In this document: positions 42,864 to 52,500 of the stretch, piece by piece
Position numbering within the stretch: position 1 is the stretch's first letter
Layout of the letters: every line of letters begins with the position of its first letter
NCBI RefSeq assembly: GCF_025564085.1
Contig: NZ_JAMGZJ010000078.1
Location: 372,001-436,000 of the forward strand
DNA length: 64,000 bases
DNA from: Silvania confinis
Lineage (GTDB): Bacteria; Pseudomonadota; Gammaproteobacteria; Enterobacterales; Enterobacteriaceae
Reading direction: 5' to 3'
Translations under genes and position numbers: made by a program
The notes under the pieces: model-generated
The model's database searches: none
Told to the model about the DNA's origin: nothing
Seen by the model: the letters and a program-made list of their open reading frames with translations, nothing else

Positions 42864-44918
42864 ATGGAACTGAAAGCAACTTCGTTAGGCAAACGCCTGG
42901 CACAACATCCGTACGACAAAGTCGTTCTGCTTAACGCCGGGGTCAAAGTTTCGGGCGAACGGCATGAATATCTGATTCCCTTTAATCAACTGCTGGCCAT
43001 TCACTGTAAGCGCGGTCTGGTATGGGGCGAACTGGAGTTTGTTCTACCTCAGGATAAAGTCGTGCGGCTTCACGGCACCGAATGGGCCGAAACCCAGCGC
43101 TTCCACCACCATCTAAACACCCTCTGGCAGCAATGGAGTGCCGAAATGAGCGAGGTTGCGGCGCAGGTTCTGCAGAACGTGCTGGATGATATAGCCGCAA
43201 GCCACCAGCAAAACAGCTGGCTTACGCGCGATAAAACTCTCGGACTACAGCAAAAAATCATTAACGCCCTGCAGGCATTACCGTTGTCTACTTCGCGTCT
43301 GCCGGAGTTTGATAACTGCCGCGAGGCCTGGAGTGAGTGTCAGGCATGGCTAACCGACGTTGACCAAAGCCGGCAGGCGCACAATCAGGCATGGACCGAC
43401 ACCATGCTCAGCCAGTATGCCGACTTCTTTGCCGGTATTGAGTCATCGCCGCTTAACCCGGCTCAGGCCCGGGCGGTAGTTAACGGTGAACATTCGTTGC
43501 TGGTGCTGGCTGGCGCCGGGAGCGGCAAAACCTCAGTGCTGGTGGCACGGGCCGGCTGGTTATTGGCTCGCAATGAAGCTTCCCCCGAACAAATCCTGCT
43601 GCTGGCGTTTGGGCGCAAGGCTGCCCTGGAGATGGATGAACGGATCGCCGCCCGGCTACATACCCGCGACATCACCGCCAGAACTTTCCATGCTTTGGCC
43701 CTGTACATTATTCAGCAAGGGAGCAAAAAAGTGCCGGTGGTCAGCCAGCTTGAAAATGACACCAAGGCGCGGCAGCAAATCTTTATCGACGCCTGGCAAC
43801 AGCAGTGCAGCGAGAAAAAAGCGCAGGCCAAAGGCTGGCGTCAGTGGCTGGAAGAAGAACTTAACTGGACGGTGCCGGAAGGCAGCTTCTGGCAAAACGA
43901 GAAGCTGGCAAGACGGCTGGCACCGCGTCTGGATCGTTGGGTGAGTCTGATGCGCATGCACGGTGGCGCGCAGGCGGAGATGATTGCCGGTGCGCCGGAA
44001 GCGATCCGCGCCCTGTTTTCAAAGCGGGTAAAGCTAATGGCACCGCTGCTAAAAGCGTGGAAAACTGCCCTTAAAGAGGAAAATGCGGTCGATTTTTCCG
44101 GCTTGATCCATCAGGCGACCATTATCCTGGAGAAAGGCCGTTTTGTCAGCCCGTGGAAACATATCCTGGTGGATGAGTTTCAGGATATCTCTCCCCAGCG
44201 CGCGGCGCTGCTGGCGGCACTGCGAGCACAAAATAAGTACACCACCCTGTTTGCCGTGGGTGATGACTGGCAGGCAATCTATCGTTTTAGCGGGGCGCAG
44301 CTGTCATTAACGACCGCGTTCCATCATTACTTTGGCGAAGGCGATCGCTGCGACCTCGATACCACCTACCGTTTCAATAACCGGATCGGTGAAGTCGCCA
44401 ACCGCTTTATTCAGCAGAACCCGAATCAACTGGCAAAACCGCTGAACAGCCTGTCCGTTGGCGACAAAAAAGCGGTGACGCTGCTGGCCGACGATCAGCT
44501 CGACGCGCTGCTGGATAAGCTGAGCGGTTACGCCAAACCCGATGAACGTATTCTGGTACTGGCGCGCTATCACCATCTTAAACCGGCCAGTCTGGCGAAA
44601 GCGGCCACCCGCTGGCCGAAGCTGCAGTTGGATTTTATGACCATTCACGCCAGCAAAGGACAGCAGGCGGATTATGTGATTGTAGTGGGCCTGCAGGAGG
44701 GTAGCGACGCGTTTCCCGCCCCCGCTCGCGAATCTGTCATGGAGCAGGCTTTGTTGCCGACGGTGGAAGATTTTCCGGATGCGGAGGAGCGGCGGTTGCT
44801 GTACGTGGCGATGACTCGCGCACGTCACCGCGTCTGGCTGTTGTTCAATAAAGAGCAGCCGTCGGGTTTTGTCGAGGTATTGAAAAATATCGATGTGCCG
44901 GTGGCGCGCAAACCCTAA
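42864..44918 (+). CDS. helD: DNA helicase IV
   Basis: HelD is an SF1 3'-to-5' DNA helicase of the UvrD/Rep class that takes part in recombination in E. coli. The product is 684 residues, the E. coli length. An N-terminal extension (about residues 1-195) precedes the helicase core. Walker A is AGAGSGKT at 216-223, motif II is ILVDEFQDISPQR, and later motifs include GDDWQAIYRFSGA and LLYVAMTRARH. It is divergent from yccF. Confidence 0.96.
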   Translation: MELKATSLGKRLAQHPYDKVVLLNAGVKVSGERHEYLIPFNQLLAIHCKRGLVWGELEFVLPQDKVVRLHGTEWAETQRFHHHLNTLWQQWSAEMSEVAAQVLQNVLDDIAASHQQNSWLTRDKTLGLQQKIINALQALPLSTSRLPEFDNCREAWSECQAWLTDVDQSRQAHNQAWTDTMLSQYADFFAGIESSPLNPAQARAVVNGEHSLLVLAGAGSGKTSVLVARAGWLLARNEASPEQILLLAFGRKAALEMDERIAARLHTRDITARTFHALALYIIQQGSKKVPVVSQLENDTKARQQIFIDAWQQQCSEKKAQAKGWRQWLEEELNWTVPEGSFWQNEKLARRLAPRLDRWVSLMRMHGGAQAEMIAGAPEAIRALFSKRVKLMAPLLKAWKTALKEENAVDFSGLIHQATIILEKGRFVSPWKHILVDEFQDISPQRAALLAALRAQNKYTTLFAVGDDWQAIYRFSGAQLSLTTAFHHYFGEGDRCDLDTTYRFNNRIGEVANRFIQQNPNQLAKPLNSLSVGDKKAVTLLADDQLDALLDKLSGYAKPDERILVLARYHHLKPASLAKAATRWPKLQLDFMTIHASKGQQADYVIVVGLQEGSDAFPAPARESVMEQALLPTVEDFPDAEERRLLYVAMTRARHRVWLLFNKEQPSGFVEVLKNIDVPVARKP

Positions 44919-44923
44919 ATAGC

Positions 44924-44967
44924 CCGGGGCGTAGGCAGGCCGGGTCAGGCGAAGCCGCCACCCGGCA
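44924..44967. repeat. REP element between helD and mgsA
   Basis: CGTAGGCAGGCCGGGTC and CGAAGCCGCCACCCGGCA form the GCCGGGT/ACCCGGC stem typical of REP units, located between convergent genes. Confidence 0.8.
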
Positions 44968-44977
44968 TTGACCGTAT

Positions 44978-45436
44978 TTACTTCAGGCGATCCGCCAGAT
45001 AGCGGGGATAGTCCGGGATCAGAATGTCGTTCTGAGAGTGGAACTGCGGCGACTCAATAATAAAGTCTGCCGTGGACAGGTTAGTGGCCACCGGGATATT
45101 CCACACCGTCGCCAGACGCAGCAGCGCTTTGACATCCGGATCGTGCGGCACCGCATTGAGCGGATCCCAGAAGAAAATCAGTACATCAATTTTCCCTTCA
45201 GAAATCTGCGCACCGACCTGCTGATCGCCGCCCAACGGGCCGCTCAGCATGGCATGAACTTCCAGCCCGGTTTCGCGTTGAATCAAATTACCGGTTGTAC
45301 CCGTTGCCGACAGCTGATGTTGTTCCAGCAGGGACTTATGACGCTGAACCCAGTTGAGCAGCATCTGTTTGCAGTGATCGTGTGCAACCAGCGCGATACG
45401 TTTGCGTGCTGGCAGGGTGCGAGTTGTGAGTTCCAT
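44978..45436 (-). CDS. mgsA: Methylglyoxal synthase
   Basis: MgsA converts dihydroxyacetone phosphate to methylglyoxal and phosphate, a bypass used under phosphate limitation or sugar overload. The product is 152 residues, the usual length. The phosphate-binding GTTGNL (residues about 45-50) and the catalytic aspartate region [11 protein letters not shown] and [11 protein letters not shown] are visible. gloC elsewhere in the window removes the toxic product. Confidence 0.96.
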   Translation of the reverse strand: MELTTRTLPARKRIALVAHDHCKQMLLNWVQRHKSLLEQHQLSATGTTGNLIQRETGLEVHAMLSGPLGGDQQVGAQISEGKIDVLIFFWDPLNAVPHDPDVKALLRLATVWNIPVATNLSTADFIIESPQFHSQNDILIPDYPRYLADRLK

Positions 45437-45515
45437 AATCTCTATCCATTAATTAATTGATTACAGATTACTGGAAGCGTCTGTCTCTGCAAGAGAAAGG
45501 GAGAAAAATTGCGGG

Positions 45516-46178
45516 TCAGGACGAAGGTTGCTGCTTCGCCCACTGCAGGAAACGCGCCCGGGTTTCGGGATCGGCTATAGCAAACCAGTATTTAAGTCGT
45601 TGTTCTGTCACTGTCTGCGATTGCGGCGGCGGCATGTCCAGCTCAGAAACACCCGATAATAGCGCGCTATCATCAGCCATCATGGTGGCAAATTGCGGTA
45701 AAGACGCGGTTTGCCCGGCCTTGTTATAGCGCTCCGTATCATTCTCGTAATTGATACCTTTCGGCGTCTCGGTGATCGCCAGAATATCGAGCTTTACCGG
45801 AATCGGTGTGGCATCGCCATCCAGCAGTTCGATGTGGGGCGCATTATCAAAAACTTGCGACTCTTTTTCTGTTTCCAGTCGGGGGAGACTAAAATTAACC
45901 TGGCTGATGCGCTGGGTATTAAAGCTGGCGACCAGCGGGGGGGAGATATAGACGCGCTGTTCGTGGTTGCCAAAACGGATGGTTTTTTCAACCCGGAACA
46001 CAATCTGATGCGGACCATTATCCAGCTCAATGCTGTCCGCACCCCGGAGCAATGAACTGGACACTTTTTTTCCATCAAGCACCAGTAAATCGATGTCCGT
46101 GGAAAGCCGTAGCGTTGTAGCAAAAACGCAAACCGGCATGAGCAGTGCAACCAAACCCCAGGCAATGCCGGTTTTCAT
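45516..46178 (-). CDS. yccT: YccT/CsgI periplasmic DUF2057 protein
   Basis: This is a secreted 220-residue DUF2057 protein with a signal peptide ending VFATTLRLS. The E. coli homologue (also called CsgI) slows curli subunit polymerisation. The conserved N-terminal block is [27 protein letters not shown], followed by [10 protein letters not shown] and [11 protein letters not shown]. It is the same length as E. coli. Role assigned by homology. Confidence 0.9.
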   Translation of the reverse strand: MKTGIAWGLVALLMPVCVFATTLRLSTDIDLLVLDGKKVSSSLLRGADSIELDNGPHQIVFRVEKTIRFGNHEQRVYISPPLVASFNTQRISQVNFSLPRLETEKESQVFDNAPHIELLDGDATPIPVKLDILAITETPKGINYENDTERYNKAGQTASLPQFATMMADDSALLSGVSELDMPPPQSQTVTEQRLKYWFAIADPETRARFLQWAKQQPSS

Positions 46179-46349
46179 AGAGAGCTCCTCTCAAAGATGC
46201 GCGATGTGAATAATGTATCTAAATTTTTCACAGATCATATTTACTAACATATAGACATATTCAGGCATTTTGCTCTCATGCAGATGTATGGGATGGCGAG
46301 TTGCCTCATCCACTTTGATGTACAATTTTAAAAAGCCAGGAGGAAAACG

Positions 46350-46763
46350 ATGAAAGAAAACGATATTGCTGAGATTCTGACCACCACCCAAACGATCGCA
46401 CTGGTGGGGGCAAGTGATAAGCCCGATCGCCCGAGCTACCGGGTGATGAAGTACCTGCTCGATCACGGTTATCACGTGATCCCGGTGTCGCCAAAAGTGG
46501 CGGGTAAGACGTTGCTGGGTCAGCAGGGCTATGCGACGCTCGCCGACGTTCCAGAAAAAATTGATATGGTGGATGTGTTTCGCAATTCCGAAGCCGCCTG
46601 GGGCGTGGCGCAGGAGGCTATCGCTGTCGGCGCGAAAACTCTGTGGCTGCAGCTGGGCGTGATTAATGAACAGGCCGCCGTACTGGCGCGTGACGCGGGG
46701 TTAAAGGTGGTGATGGATCGCTGTCCGGCGATTGAGATCCCGCGCTTGGGGTTAACCCGCTAA
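46350..46763 (+). CDS. yccU: CoA-binding protein YccU
   Basis: This is a 137-residue cytoplasmic protein with a CoA-binding Rossmann fold ([25 protein letters not shown]) and the later [17 protein letters not shown] and LGVINEQAA. Similar to succinyl-CoA synthetase alpha N-terminal domains. Biological role unknown. It has an AGGAGG ribosome site and is followed by a terminator. Confidence 0.9.
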   Translation: MKENDIAEILTTTQTIALVGASDKPDRPSYRVMKYLLDHGYHVIPVSPKVAGKTLLGQQGYATLADVPEKIDMVDVFRNSEAAWGVAQEAIAVGAKTLWLQLGVINEQAAVLARDAGLKVVMDRCPAIEIPRLGLTR

Positions 46764-46771
46764 GCATAAAA

Positions 46772-46808
46772 GAAAAGCCCGGGAAGCATCACGCCACCGG
46801 GCTTTTTC
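46772..46808. terminator. Terminator between yccU and hspQ
   Basis: AAAAGCCCGG and CCGGGCTTTT arms with a 14-base loop, A and T runs on both sides, so it may be bidirectional. Confidence 0.85.
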
Positions 46809-46812
46809 ATGA

Positions 46813-47130
46813 TTAATTGCGCAGGCGCGGGGCCTGTAGCTGTCGACGAATGGTTTGCGCCAGTTCATCCATGGACGGCTGTTCGGGGTGCTCGTCCTGC
46901 GGCTCGCTACTCAACTGGGCTTCGGCTAGATAGGTATGCATCGCCTGGCCATCGTCATCTTCCATCACCACGTGATACCAGGGTGTGGCGCGGAGTTCTG
47001 CGTTATCCGCCAGCTCATCGGCTGACGGTTCGTCGAGGGAATATTCCGGGTCGATATCCACGACCACGCCCAGATAACCTAACAGGGAGTGGCGGACCTG
47101 CTGGCCGATACCGTATTTGCTGGCAATCAT
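46813..47130 (-). CDS. hspQ: Heat shock protein HspQ
   Basis: HspQ is a small hemimethylated-DNA-binding-type protein that acts as a Lon specificity factor and promotes decay of mutant DnaA. The start chosen ([18 protein letters not shown]) gives 105 residues as in E. coli. The fold signature is [15 protein letters not shown] and the C-terminus is [12 protein letters not shown] heat-shock-type -35 lies upstream. Confidence 0.94.
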   Translation of the reverse strand: MIASKYGIGQQVRHSLLGYLGVVVDIDPEYSLDEPSADELADNAELRATPWYHVVMEDDDGQAMHTYLAEAQLSSEPQDEHPEQPSMDELAQTIRRQLQAPRLRN

Positions 47131-47163
47131 AGTCACCTCCCGGGAAACGTTACTTACACTCAA

Positions 47164-47190
47164 GGTGAGGGCAACATTCCACTTTTCAAG
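47164..47190 (-). promoter_or_regulatory. Candidate sigma-32 promoter of hspQ
   Basis: On the minus strand CTTGAAA (perfect heat-shock -35) is followed after 12 bp by CCCTCACC, a weak -10. It begins immediately after the rlmI stop codon. Confidence 0.5.
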
Positions 47191-48381
47191 TTACATGATG
47201 CGACAGGCAAACCCTTTCAGATATAGCCCTTCCGGATAGGTAGCAATCACCGGGTGATCGGCAGCCTGACGGAACTGTTCTATAAATTGTACATCACGCC
47301 CCGCATCTACAGCGGCATCGGCGACAATTTTCTGGAATAAGTCAGTGGTCATCAGGCCGGAGCAGGAGAAGGTCAGCAGCACGCCACCGGGGTTAAGCAG
47401 CTGAATTGCCAGCATGTTGATGTCTTTATAGCCGCGACACGCGCCCATCAGCTGGTTTTTGTTTTCGACAAATTTTGGCGGGTCCATCACGATAACGTCG
47501 AAGGTTTCACCCTGGTCGCGATATTTGCGCAGCAGTTTAAACACATCGTCGCGAACAAATTCCGCTTTGCTCAGATCCAGCTTGTTCAGCGCAACGTTCT
47601 GCTTCGCCACGTCCAGTGCTTCCTGGGAGGTATCGACGCTGACGACCTGGCTGCAGCCGCCCATCAGCGCAGAGACCGCAAAGCCGCCGGTGTAGGAGAA
47701 GCAGTTCAGAACGCGTTTGTCTTTAACGTACTGGCGGGTTGCCAGACGGCTGTCGCGCTGATCGAGGTAGTAACCGGTTTTGTGTCCACCCTGAATATCC
47801 ACCAGCAGTTTCATGCCGTGTTCTTCAATCGGCAGCAGGGCAGGCGGCAGCTCGCCGGTCACGGTGCCTTGCGTGAGTTCCATGCCCTCTTTTTTACGCA
47901 CCGCAACGTCGCTGCGATCGTAAATGGCACACTCCGGGTACAGCGTCTGCAGGGCGCTAATTAACGCGGCACGCTGATATTCTGCACCGGCGCTTAACAA
48001 CTGCAGCACCAGGAAATTGCCAAAACGGTCGATGGTGACGCCCGGCAGACCATCGGATTCACCGGCGATCAGGCGATAGCTGTCCAGCCCGTCGCGTTTT
48101 GCCAGCCAGTCGCGCCACTGCTGCGCCTGCTGTAAACGGCGGGTAAAAAAGGCGATATCAATCGTCTCTTCTTTATCGAACGTCCAGACGCGCGCGCGGA
48201 TCTGAGAAGCAGGGGAGTACGCGCCGCGGGCTAACCATTTGCCGTGATGGTCGACGATATCGATGGTTTCTCCGAGATTGGCTTTGCCTTCCACCCGGGC
48301 AACCGCACCGGAAAAGACCCACGGATGACGGCGCAGTAATGACTTCTCGCGCCCTTTGGCTAACACTAAACGTACACTCAT
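47191..48381 (-). CDS. rlmI: 23S rRNA m5C1962 methyltransferase RlmI
   Basis: RlmI methylates C1962 of 23S rRNA. The 396-residue product has an N-terminal PUA domain ([20 protein letters not shown]), a linker, and a Rossmann methyltransferase domain. That domain carries the SAM motif [31 protein letters not shown] and the catalytic cysteine region [10 protein letters not shown]. It is the same length as E. coli. Confidence 0.96.
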   Translation of the reverse strand: MSVRLVLAKGREKSLLRRHPWVFSGAVARVEGKANLGETIDIVDHHGKWLARGAYSPASQIRARVWTFDKEETIDIAFFTRRLQQAQQWRDWLAKRDGLDSYRLIAGESDGLPGVTIDRFGNFLVLQLLSAGAEYQRAALISALQTLYPECAIYDRSDVAVRKKEGMELTQGTVTGELPPALLPIEEHGMKLLVDIQGGHKTGYYLDQRDSRLATRQYVKDKRVLNCFSYTGGFAVSALMGGCSQVVSVDTSQEALDVAKQNVALNKLDLSKAEFVRDDVFKLLRKYRDQGETFDVIVMDPPKFVENKNQLMGACRGYKDINMLAIQLLNPGGVLLTFSCSGLMTTDLFQKIVADAAVDAGRDVQFIEQFRQAADHPVIATYPEGLYLKGFACRIM

Positions 48382-48475
48382 AATTTGCTATTCTGTCGAT
48401 TCAAAAAGATGGCCGCCATTTTCCCGAGTTCAGCGAGGAAATGCAACGCGCCAGGCATGGATAAGGAGAACGATG

Positions 48476-48757
48476 ATGTCAAAAGTCTGCATAATCGCGT
48501 GGATCCACGGCACGGTTCAGGGCGTCGGGTTCCGATACAGCACCCAGCGAGAAGCAATGCAGCTCGGGCTGACCGGGTACGCACGTAACATGGATGACGG
48601 CAGTGTCGAAGTCGTGGCCTGCGGCGAAGCGGAAAAGGTAGAACAGCTGATCGGCTGGCTGAAAGCCGGTGGGCCACGCAGTGCGCGGGTTGAGAAGGTC
48701 TTATCTGAACCGCATCAACCCGGCAGAGAATACGTTAATTTCGGTATTCGGTATTAA
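48476..48757 (+). CDS. acyP: Acylphosphatase
   Basis: AcyP (YccX) hydrolyses acyl phosphates such as carbamoyl phosphate or acetyl phosphate. The start used ([12 protein letters not shown]) gives 93 residues; an adjacent ATG at 48473 is also possible. The phosphate-binding arginine Arg20 (VQGVGFRYS) and catalytic Asn38 ([11 protein letters not shown]) are present. The ribosome site is AAGGAG. Its stop overlaps the stop of the convergent tusE. Confidence 0.94.
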   Translation: MSKVCIIAWIHGTVQGVGFRYSTQREAMQLGLTGYARNMDDGSVEVVACGEAEKVEQLIGWLKAGGPRSARVEKVLSEPHQPGREYVNFGIRY

Positions 48758-49083
48758 ATACACTTCACCGGCTTAGGCAGACCGGCGATTTTGGTCGCCT
48801 GTTTGGCCGGGCCTTTCGGGAACAGGCGGTACAGATAGCGGCTGTTACCTTTTTCCTCGCCATACTTATTAGCCATCGCTTTGACCAGCATGCGAATGGC
48901 GGGGGAGGTATTAAATTCAAGGTAGAAGTTGCGCACAAAGTGCACCACTTCCCAGTGCTCTGGCGTCAGGGCGATTGACTCTTTTTCGGCAATCGCGGCC
49001 GCCAGCCCTTCGCTCCACTGGCTGGTCTCTTTCAGATAGCCTTCGCTATCGGTTTCAATCTCGTTACCTTCAAAGTTCAACAT
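48754..49083 (-). CDS. tusE: Sulfur relay protein TusE
   Basis: TusE accepts sulfur from TusBCD and passes it to MnmA for 2-thiolation of the wobble uridine in tRNAs. The start at [15 protein letters not shown] gives 109 residues as in E. coli. The sulfur-carrying cysteine is the penultimate residue, Cys108 (KPVKCI). The DsrC-type core is [17 protein letters not shown]. Related to sulfite reductase gamma subunits. Confidence 0.95.
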   Translation of the reverse strand: MLNFEGNEIETDSEGYLKETSQWSEGLAAAIAEKESIALTPEHWEVVHFVRNFYLEFNTSPAIRMLVKAMANKYGEEKGNSRYLYRLFPKGPAKQATKIAGLPKPVKCI

Positions 49084-49120
49084 AATCATCACGGGTTTAT
49101 CGAAAACCGCAGCAGTTTAG

Positions 49121-49150
49121 CAAAAAAAAAAGCCCCGCATAAGCGGGGCC
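49121..49150 (-). terminator. Intrinsic terminator after yccA
   Basis: GCCCCGC-TTAT-GCGGGGC hairpin followed on the minus strand by nine T residues. Confidence 0.93.
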
Positions 49151-49169
49151 CGGTATACAGCACGCTGGG

Positions 49170-49829
49170 TTAATTGCGGTTTGCAAAGCCCAGGATGCTC
49201 AGCAGGCTGACAAAGATATTGTACAGCGACACATACAGGCTCACGGTGGCGCGGATGTAGTTGGTCTCGCCGCCGCGAATGATGTTGCTGGTTTCCATCA
49301 GGATTGCGCCGGAGGAGATCAGAATAAATACCGCGCTGATCGCCAGGTGCAGAGCCGGCAACTGCAGGAAGATGTTCGCCACCATCCCAACCAGCACCAC
49401 CACGATACCCGCCATCAGCATACCGCCGAGGAAAGACATGTCCTTGCGGGTGGTCAGCACATAGGCGGAGCAGCTGAAGAACACTAACGCCGTACCACCC
49501 AACGCCAGGCCGATCAGATCGCCCATCCCGGCAGACAGGAAGGAGTTAAGCATCGGCCCCAGGATGTAACCCAGGAAACCGGTAAAGGCAAACGCCGCAA
49601 TGATACCGGTTGGTTTGTTGGCCAGCTTGTAGGTCAGGAACATCAGACCATACATGCCCACCAGGGTCAGGATAATACCCGGCGATGGCAGCATCAGTAC
49701 GGTGCTGGCGGTTGCCGTCAGCGCAGAAAACGCCAGCGTCAGGCTCAACAGGAAATAGGTGTTACGCAGCACTTTGTGGGTGCTGAGCAGCGATGTGCGG
49801 TCTTGTGAAGAACTAACAATACGTTCCAT
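49170..49829 (-). CDS. yccA: YccA, Bax inhibitor-1 family FtsH modulator
   Basis: YccA is an inner-membrane protein with seven hydrophobic spans, a substrate and modulator of the FtsH protease in E. coli, able to protect the SecY translocon from degradation when jammed. The product is 219 residues, the usual length. The cytoplasmic N-terminus [20 protein letters not shown] is needed for FtsH degradation in E. coli. The UPF0005 motif [14 protein letters not shown] is at the end. In E. coli, CpxR activates it. Confidence 0.95.
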   Translation of the reverse strand: MERIVSSSQDRTSLLSTHKVLRNTYFLLSLTLAFSALTATASTVLMLPSPGIILTLVGMYGLMFLTYKLANKPTGIIAAFAFTGFLGYILGPMLNSFLSAGMGDLIGLALGGTALVFFSCSAYVLTTRKDMSFLGGMLMAGIVVVLVGMVANIFLQLPALHLAISAVFILISSGAILMETSNIIRGGETNYIRATVSLYVSLYNIFVSLLSILGFANRN

Positions 49830-50097
49830 GAGTCACTCTCTTATGACAGATGTTATTAGCGGCAAGAATAGGAAACGATGCGCCGGGAACATAGCTATTT
49901 TACCCATCTTTACTCATAGCCTTAGACGTCGTTCCAGCACTATCTGTTCCATAACTGCAATTTTGCCAAACGAAACGCGGTCTGGCAGTTTTAATCAGAT
50001 CAAGCTCTTATAGGTTACTGAAAGATATTGCCTTATTACAGTCGCGGCGCTAAGAGTTATTGCGCATCGTCGGACAAAAAACAATAAGGCGAAGGAA

Positions 50098-51726
50098 ATG
50101 AAACCATCATCACGCACTATCTTTACACTCTCTCTGCTGACGGCAGGCATCCTGAGTGCAAGCACAACGGCTTTTGCCGCCAACGTACCGGCGGGAACCG
50201 TGCTGGCAGAGAAGCAGGAACTGGTCAGGAATAATGGCAATGAACCGGCGTCGCTCGATCCGCATAAAGTCGAAAGCGATGTCGAATTTAATATTATCAG
50301 TGATTTATTCGAAGGACTGGTCAGTGTCGCCCCGGACGGCACTATCCAACCGCGGCTGGCAGAGAAATGGGAGAATAAAGACAACACCGTCTGGACCTTC
50401 CATTTACGCCCGGGCATCACCTGGAGCGACGGCACCGCCATTACCGCGCCGGAAGTGGTCTGGAGCTGGCAGCGGCTGGTGGATCCGAAAACGGCCTCAC
50501 CCTATGCCAGCTATCCCGGCAACATGCATATCGTGAACGCCACGGATATCGCGCAGGGCAAAAAAGCGCCCAACACCATGGGCGTTAAAGCGTTAGACGA
50601 CACCACCCTCGAAGTAACGCTTACCCAGCCTAATGCTGCGTTTCTGGCGATGCTGGCGCACCCGTCGCTGGTCCCGGTCGACAAGGTGATGATTGGCCGT
50701 TACGGGGATAAATGGACCCGCTCGGAGCATTTCGTCAGTAGCGGCGCCTATACGCTGAACAAATGGGTGGTTAACGAGCGGATCATTGCCGAGCGTAACC
50801 CGCGCTACTGGGACAACGCCCATACCGTGATCAGCAAGGTGACATACCTGCCGATCACCTCTGAAGCCGCCGATGTTAACCGCTACAAGGCGGGTGAAAT
50901 TGATATTGCCTACACCCTGCCTATCAACCAGTTTGCCCAGTTGAAAAAAACCATGGGGAGTGAGCTGAATGTCTCGCCGCAGCTGGCGACCTACTACTAC
51001 GAGTTCAACACCACCCGTCCACCGTTTAACGATCCGCGCGTGCGCAAGGCCCTGAACCTGGCGCTGGATAAAGACATCATCGCCGACAAAGTACTGGGGC
51101 AGGGGCAGCGCCCGGCGTGGGTGGTCAGCCAGCCAGAGATCGGCGGCGTGACGCTGAAAAGCCCGGACTACGCCAGCTGGCCGATGGATAAACGCATTGC
51201 CGAGGCTAAAAAGCTGCTGACCGAAGCGGGCTTTAACGACAGCCATCCGCTGAGCTTTAATCTGCTGTACAACACCTCGGAATCGCACCAGCGCATTGCC
51301 ATCGCCGCCAGTTCGATGTGGAAGAAAAATCTCGGCGTGGAGGCGAAGCTGCAAAATCAGGAGTGGAAAACCATGCTGGACACCATGCACACCCACAATT
51401 TTGATGCGGTGCGCTACGCCTGGATTGCCGATTACGACGATGCGGCCACCTTCCTGAATAACTTCCGTACCGGCAACAGCGAAAACACCAGCCAGTACAG
51501 CAACCCGGCGTACGATGAAGCGCTGGTTGAGGCGGCAAAAGCGAAAACCACTGCCGAGCGCGGCAAGTTCTATCAGCAGGCGGAAGATCTGTTAGGCCAG
51601 GATGTGCCCGCTATTCCGGTTTATCACTATGTCCGCACTCATCTGGTGAAGCCGTGGGTAGGCGGATTTACGCCGGATAAGCTGGGCTACTACTACACCA
51701 AAGATATGTACATCAGAAAACACTGA
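50098..51726 (+). CDS. Orphan oligopeptide-binding protein (OppA/MppA-like)
   Basis: This is a periplasmic solute-binding protein of the SBP_bac_5 family, 542 residues. A signal peptide ends TTAFA|ANVPAG. The motifs VLAEKQELVRNNGNEPASLDPHK, split as VRNNGNEPASLDP, then DLFEGLV, WTFHLRPGITWSDG, NERIIAERNPRYWDNA, NQEWKTMLDT and the tail MYIRKH follow OppA and MppA throughout. No permease or ATPase genes adjoin it, so it probably feeds the Opp transporter encoded elsewhere, as MppA does. It is absent from the yccA-serT interval of E. coli K-12. Preferred peptide unknown. Confidence 0.85.
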   Translation: MKPSSRTIFTLSLLTAGILSASTTAFAANVPAGTVLAEKQELVRNNGNEPASLDPHKVESDVEFNIISDLFEGLVSVAPDGTIQPRLAEKWENKDNTVWTFHLRPGITWSDGTAITAPEVVWSWQRLVDPKTASPYASYPGNMHIVNATDIAQGKKAPNTMGVKALDDTTLEVTLTQPNAAFLAMLAHPSLVPVDKVMIGRYGDKWTRSEHFVSSGAYTLNKWVVNERIIAERNPRYWDNAHTVISKVTYLPITSEAADVNRYKAGEIDIAYTLPINQFAQLKKTMGSELNVSPQLATYYYEFNTTRPPFNDPRVRKALNLALDKDIIADKVLGQGQRPAWVVSQPEIGGVTLKSPDYASWPMDKRIAEAKKLLTEAGFNDSHPLSFNLLYNTSESHQRIAIAASSMWKKNLGVEAKLQNQEWKTMLDTMHTHNFDAVRYAWIADYDDAATFLNNFRTGNSENTSQYSNPAYDEALVEAAKAKTTAERGKFYQQAEDLLGQDVPAIPVYHYVRTHLVKPWVGGFTPDKLGYYYTKDMYIRKH

Positions 51727-51751
51727 CGTGAAAAGGGTGAGGGGTGCGGAT

Positions 51752-51805
51752 AAAATAGCCAATATGGTGTTGATACAACCGATTAAACGCATTTTGGCTA
51801 TTTTT
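51752..51805 (+). terminator. Long-loop hairpin after the peptide-binding gene
   Basis: AAAATAGCCAA pairs with TTGGCTATTTT, ending in a T run. The 32-base loop itself can fold (GGTGTTGATACAACC). Likely a terminator. Confidence 0.7.
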
Positions 51806-51828
51806 AAGGCGAACGAATGTGTTCGCTC

Positions 51829-51857
51829 TTTACAGGGCACCAGCAGCTGTTTATAGT
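51829..51857 (+). promoter_or_regulatory. Promoter of first serT copy
   Basis: TTTACA and TATAGT spaced 17 bp, followed by a GC-rich discriminator GCGCCTC typical of stringently controlled stable RNA promoters. Confidence 0.8.
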
Positions 51858-51869
51858 GCGCCTCACTTA

Positions 51870-51957
51870 GGAAGCGTGGCCGAGCGGTTGAAGGCACCGG
51901 TCTTGAAAACCGGCGACTCGAAAGGGTTCTAGAGTTCGAATCTCTACGCTTCCGCCA
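51870..51957 (+). tRNA. serT: tRNA-Ser (UGA), copy 1
   Basis: An 88-nt class II tRNA with encoded CCA end. It has the GGAAGCG/CGCTTCC acceptor stem, the anticodon loop CTTGAAAA with anticodon UGA, the long serine variable arm (CGACTCGAAAGGGTTC region) and GTTCGAATC T-loop. It decodes UCA and wobble partners. Position next to yccA is that of E. coli serT. Confidence 0.98.
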
Positions 51958-51963
51958 AATTCG

Positions 51964-52000
51964 GAAACCCTGCGATAGCAATATCGCAGGGTTTTTTGTT
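51964..52000 (+). terminator. Terminator of first serT copy
   Basis: AACCCTGCGATA-GCAA-TATCGCAGGGTT followed by TTTTG. Confidence 0.92.
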
Positions 52001-52069
52001 TGTGGTGTTTGTACTATAAGTATGCGTCATCTAAGCATTAGTAGTCACGATTGAAGCAATAGCTTTCAT

Positions 52070-52500
52070 TGACCTGCCCCCAGGATTAGATACAACGCTC
52101 ACTGAGTCATGTCGGATCCTTCACTATCAGAATTACCCTTTCTCCAGGCCGCCGCAAATTCTGACGGCGTCTGATAATTCAGCGCGGAGTGCGGGCGGCA
52201 ATCATTATAATCCTGACGCCATTCACTGATGGTTTTCCTGGCATGACCGACGTCACTGAACCCGTGTTTATTCAGGCATTCATCGCGAAAGCGTCCGCGA
52301 AAACGCTCAATAAATCCGTTCTGTGTGGGCTTGCCGGGCTGAATAAGTCGCAGCTCCACGCCAGCTCAGTGATGCGCCCTGATAAATGCGCATCTGCAGC
52401 CGGGCGCTTAACCTCAGACACCTCCATACCGCCATACTTCTTTACGCCAGGTGTAAAACGTGGCGTCGGAAATGGCATGCTTGCGGCAGAGTTCACGGGC
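52070..52500 (-). mobile_element. IS3-family element remnant (internally deleted)
   Basis: On the minus strand a piece of orfA (RELCRKHAISDATFYTWRK, then KYGGMEVSEVK in a shifted frame) is followed within about 90 bp by the end of orfB, so the middle of the element is gone. The orfB part at 52099-52359 encodes the C-terminal DDE region: PGKPTQNGFIERFRGRFRDE with the catalytic Glu, then RPHSALNYQTPSEFAA. The end TGACCTGCCCCCAGG at 52070 resembles an IS3-family terminal repeat; the opposite end is missing. It cannot transpose by itself. Confidence 0.85.
52099..52359 (-). pseudogene. Transposase OrfB C-terminal fragment
   Basis: An 86-codon leftover of the IS3-family transposase OrfB. It contains the last part of the rve integrase core (NGFIERFRGRFRDECLN) and the C-terminal HSALNYQTP block. 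The first two acidic residues of the DDE triad are absent. There is no credible start codon of its own. Confidence 0.85.

Larger units (their letters stand above)
51848..52000. repeat. 153-bp direct repeat, copy 1 (contains serT)
   Basis: Identical to 53168-53320 except for one base (G at 51964, A at 53284). It covers the promoter -10, the whole tRNA-Ser gene and its terminator. The copies are 1,320 bp apart. Confidence 0.95.
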
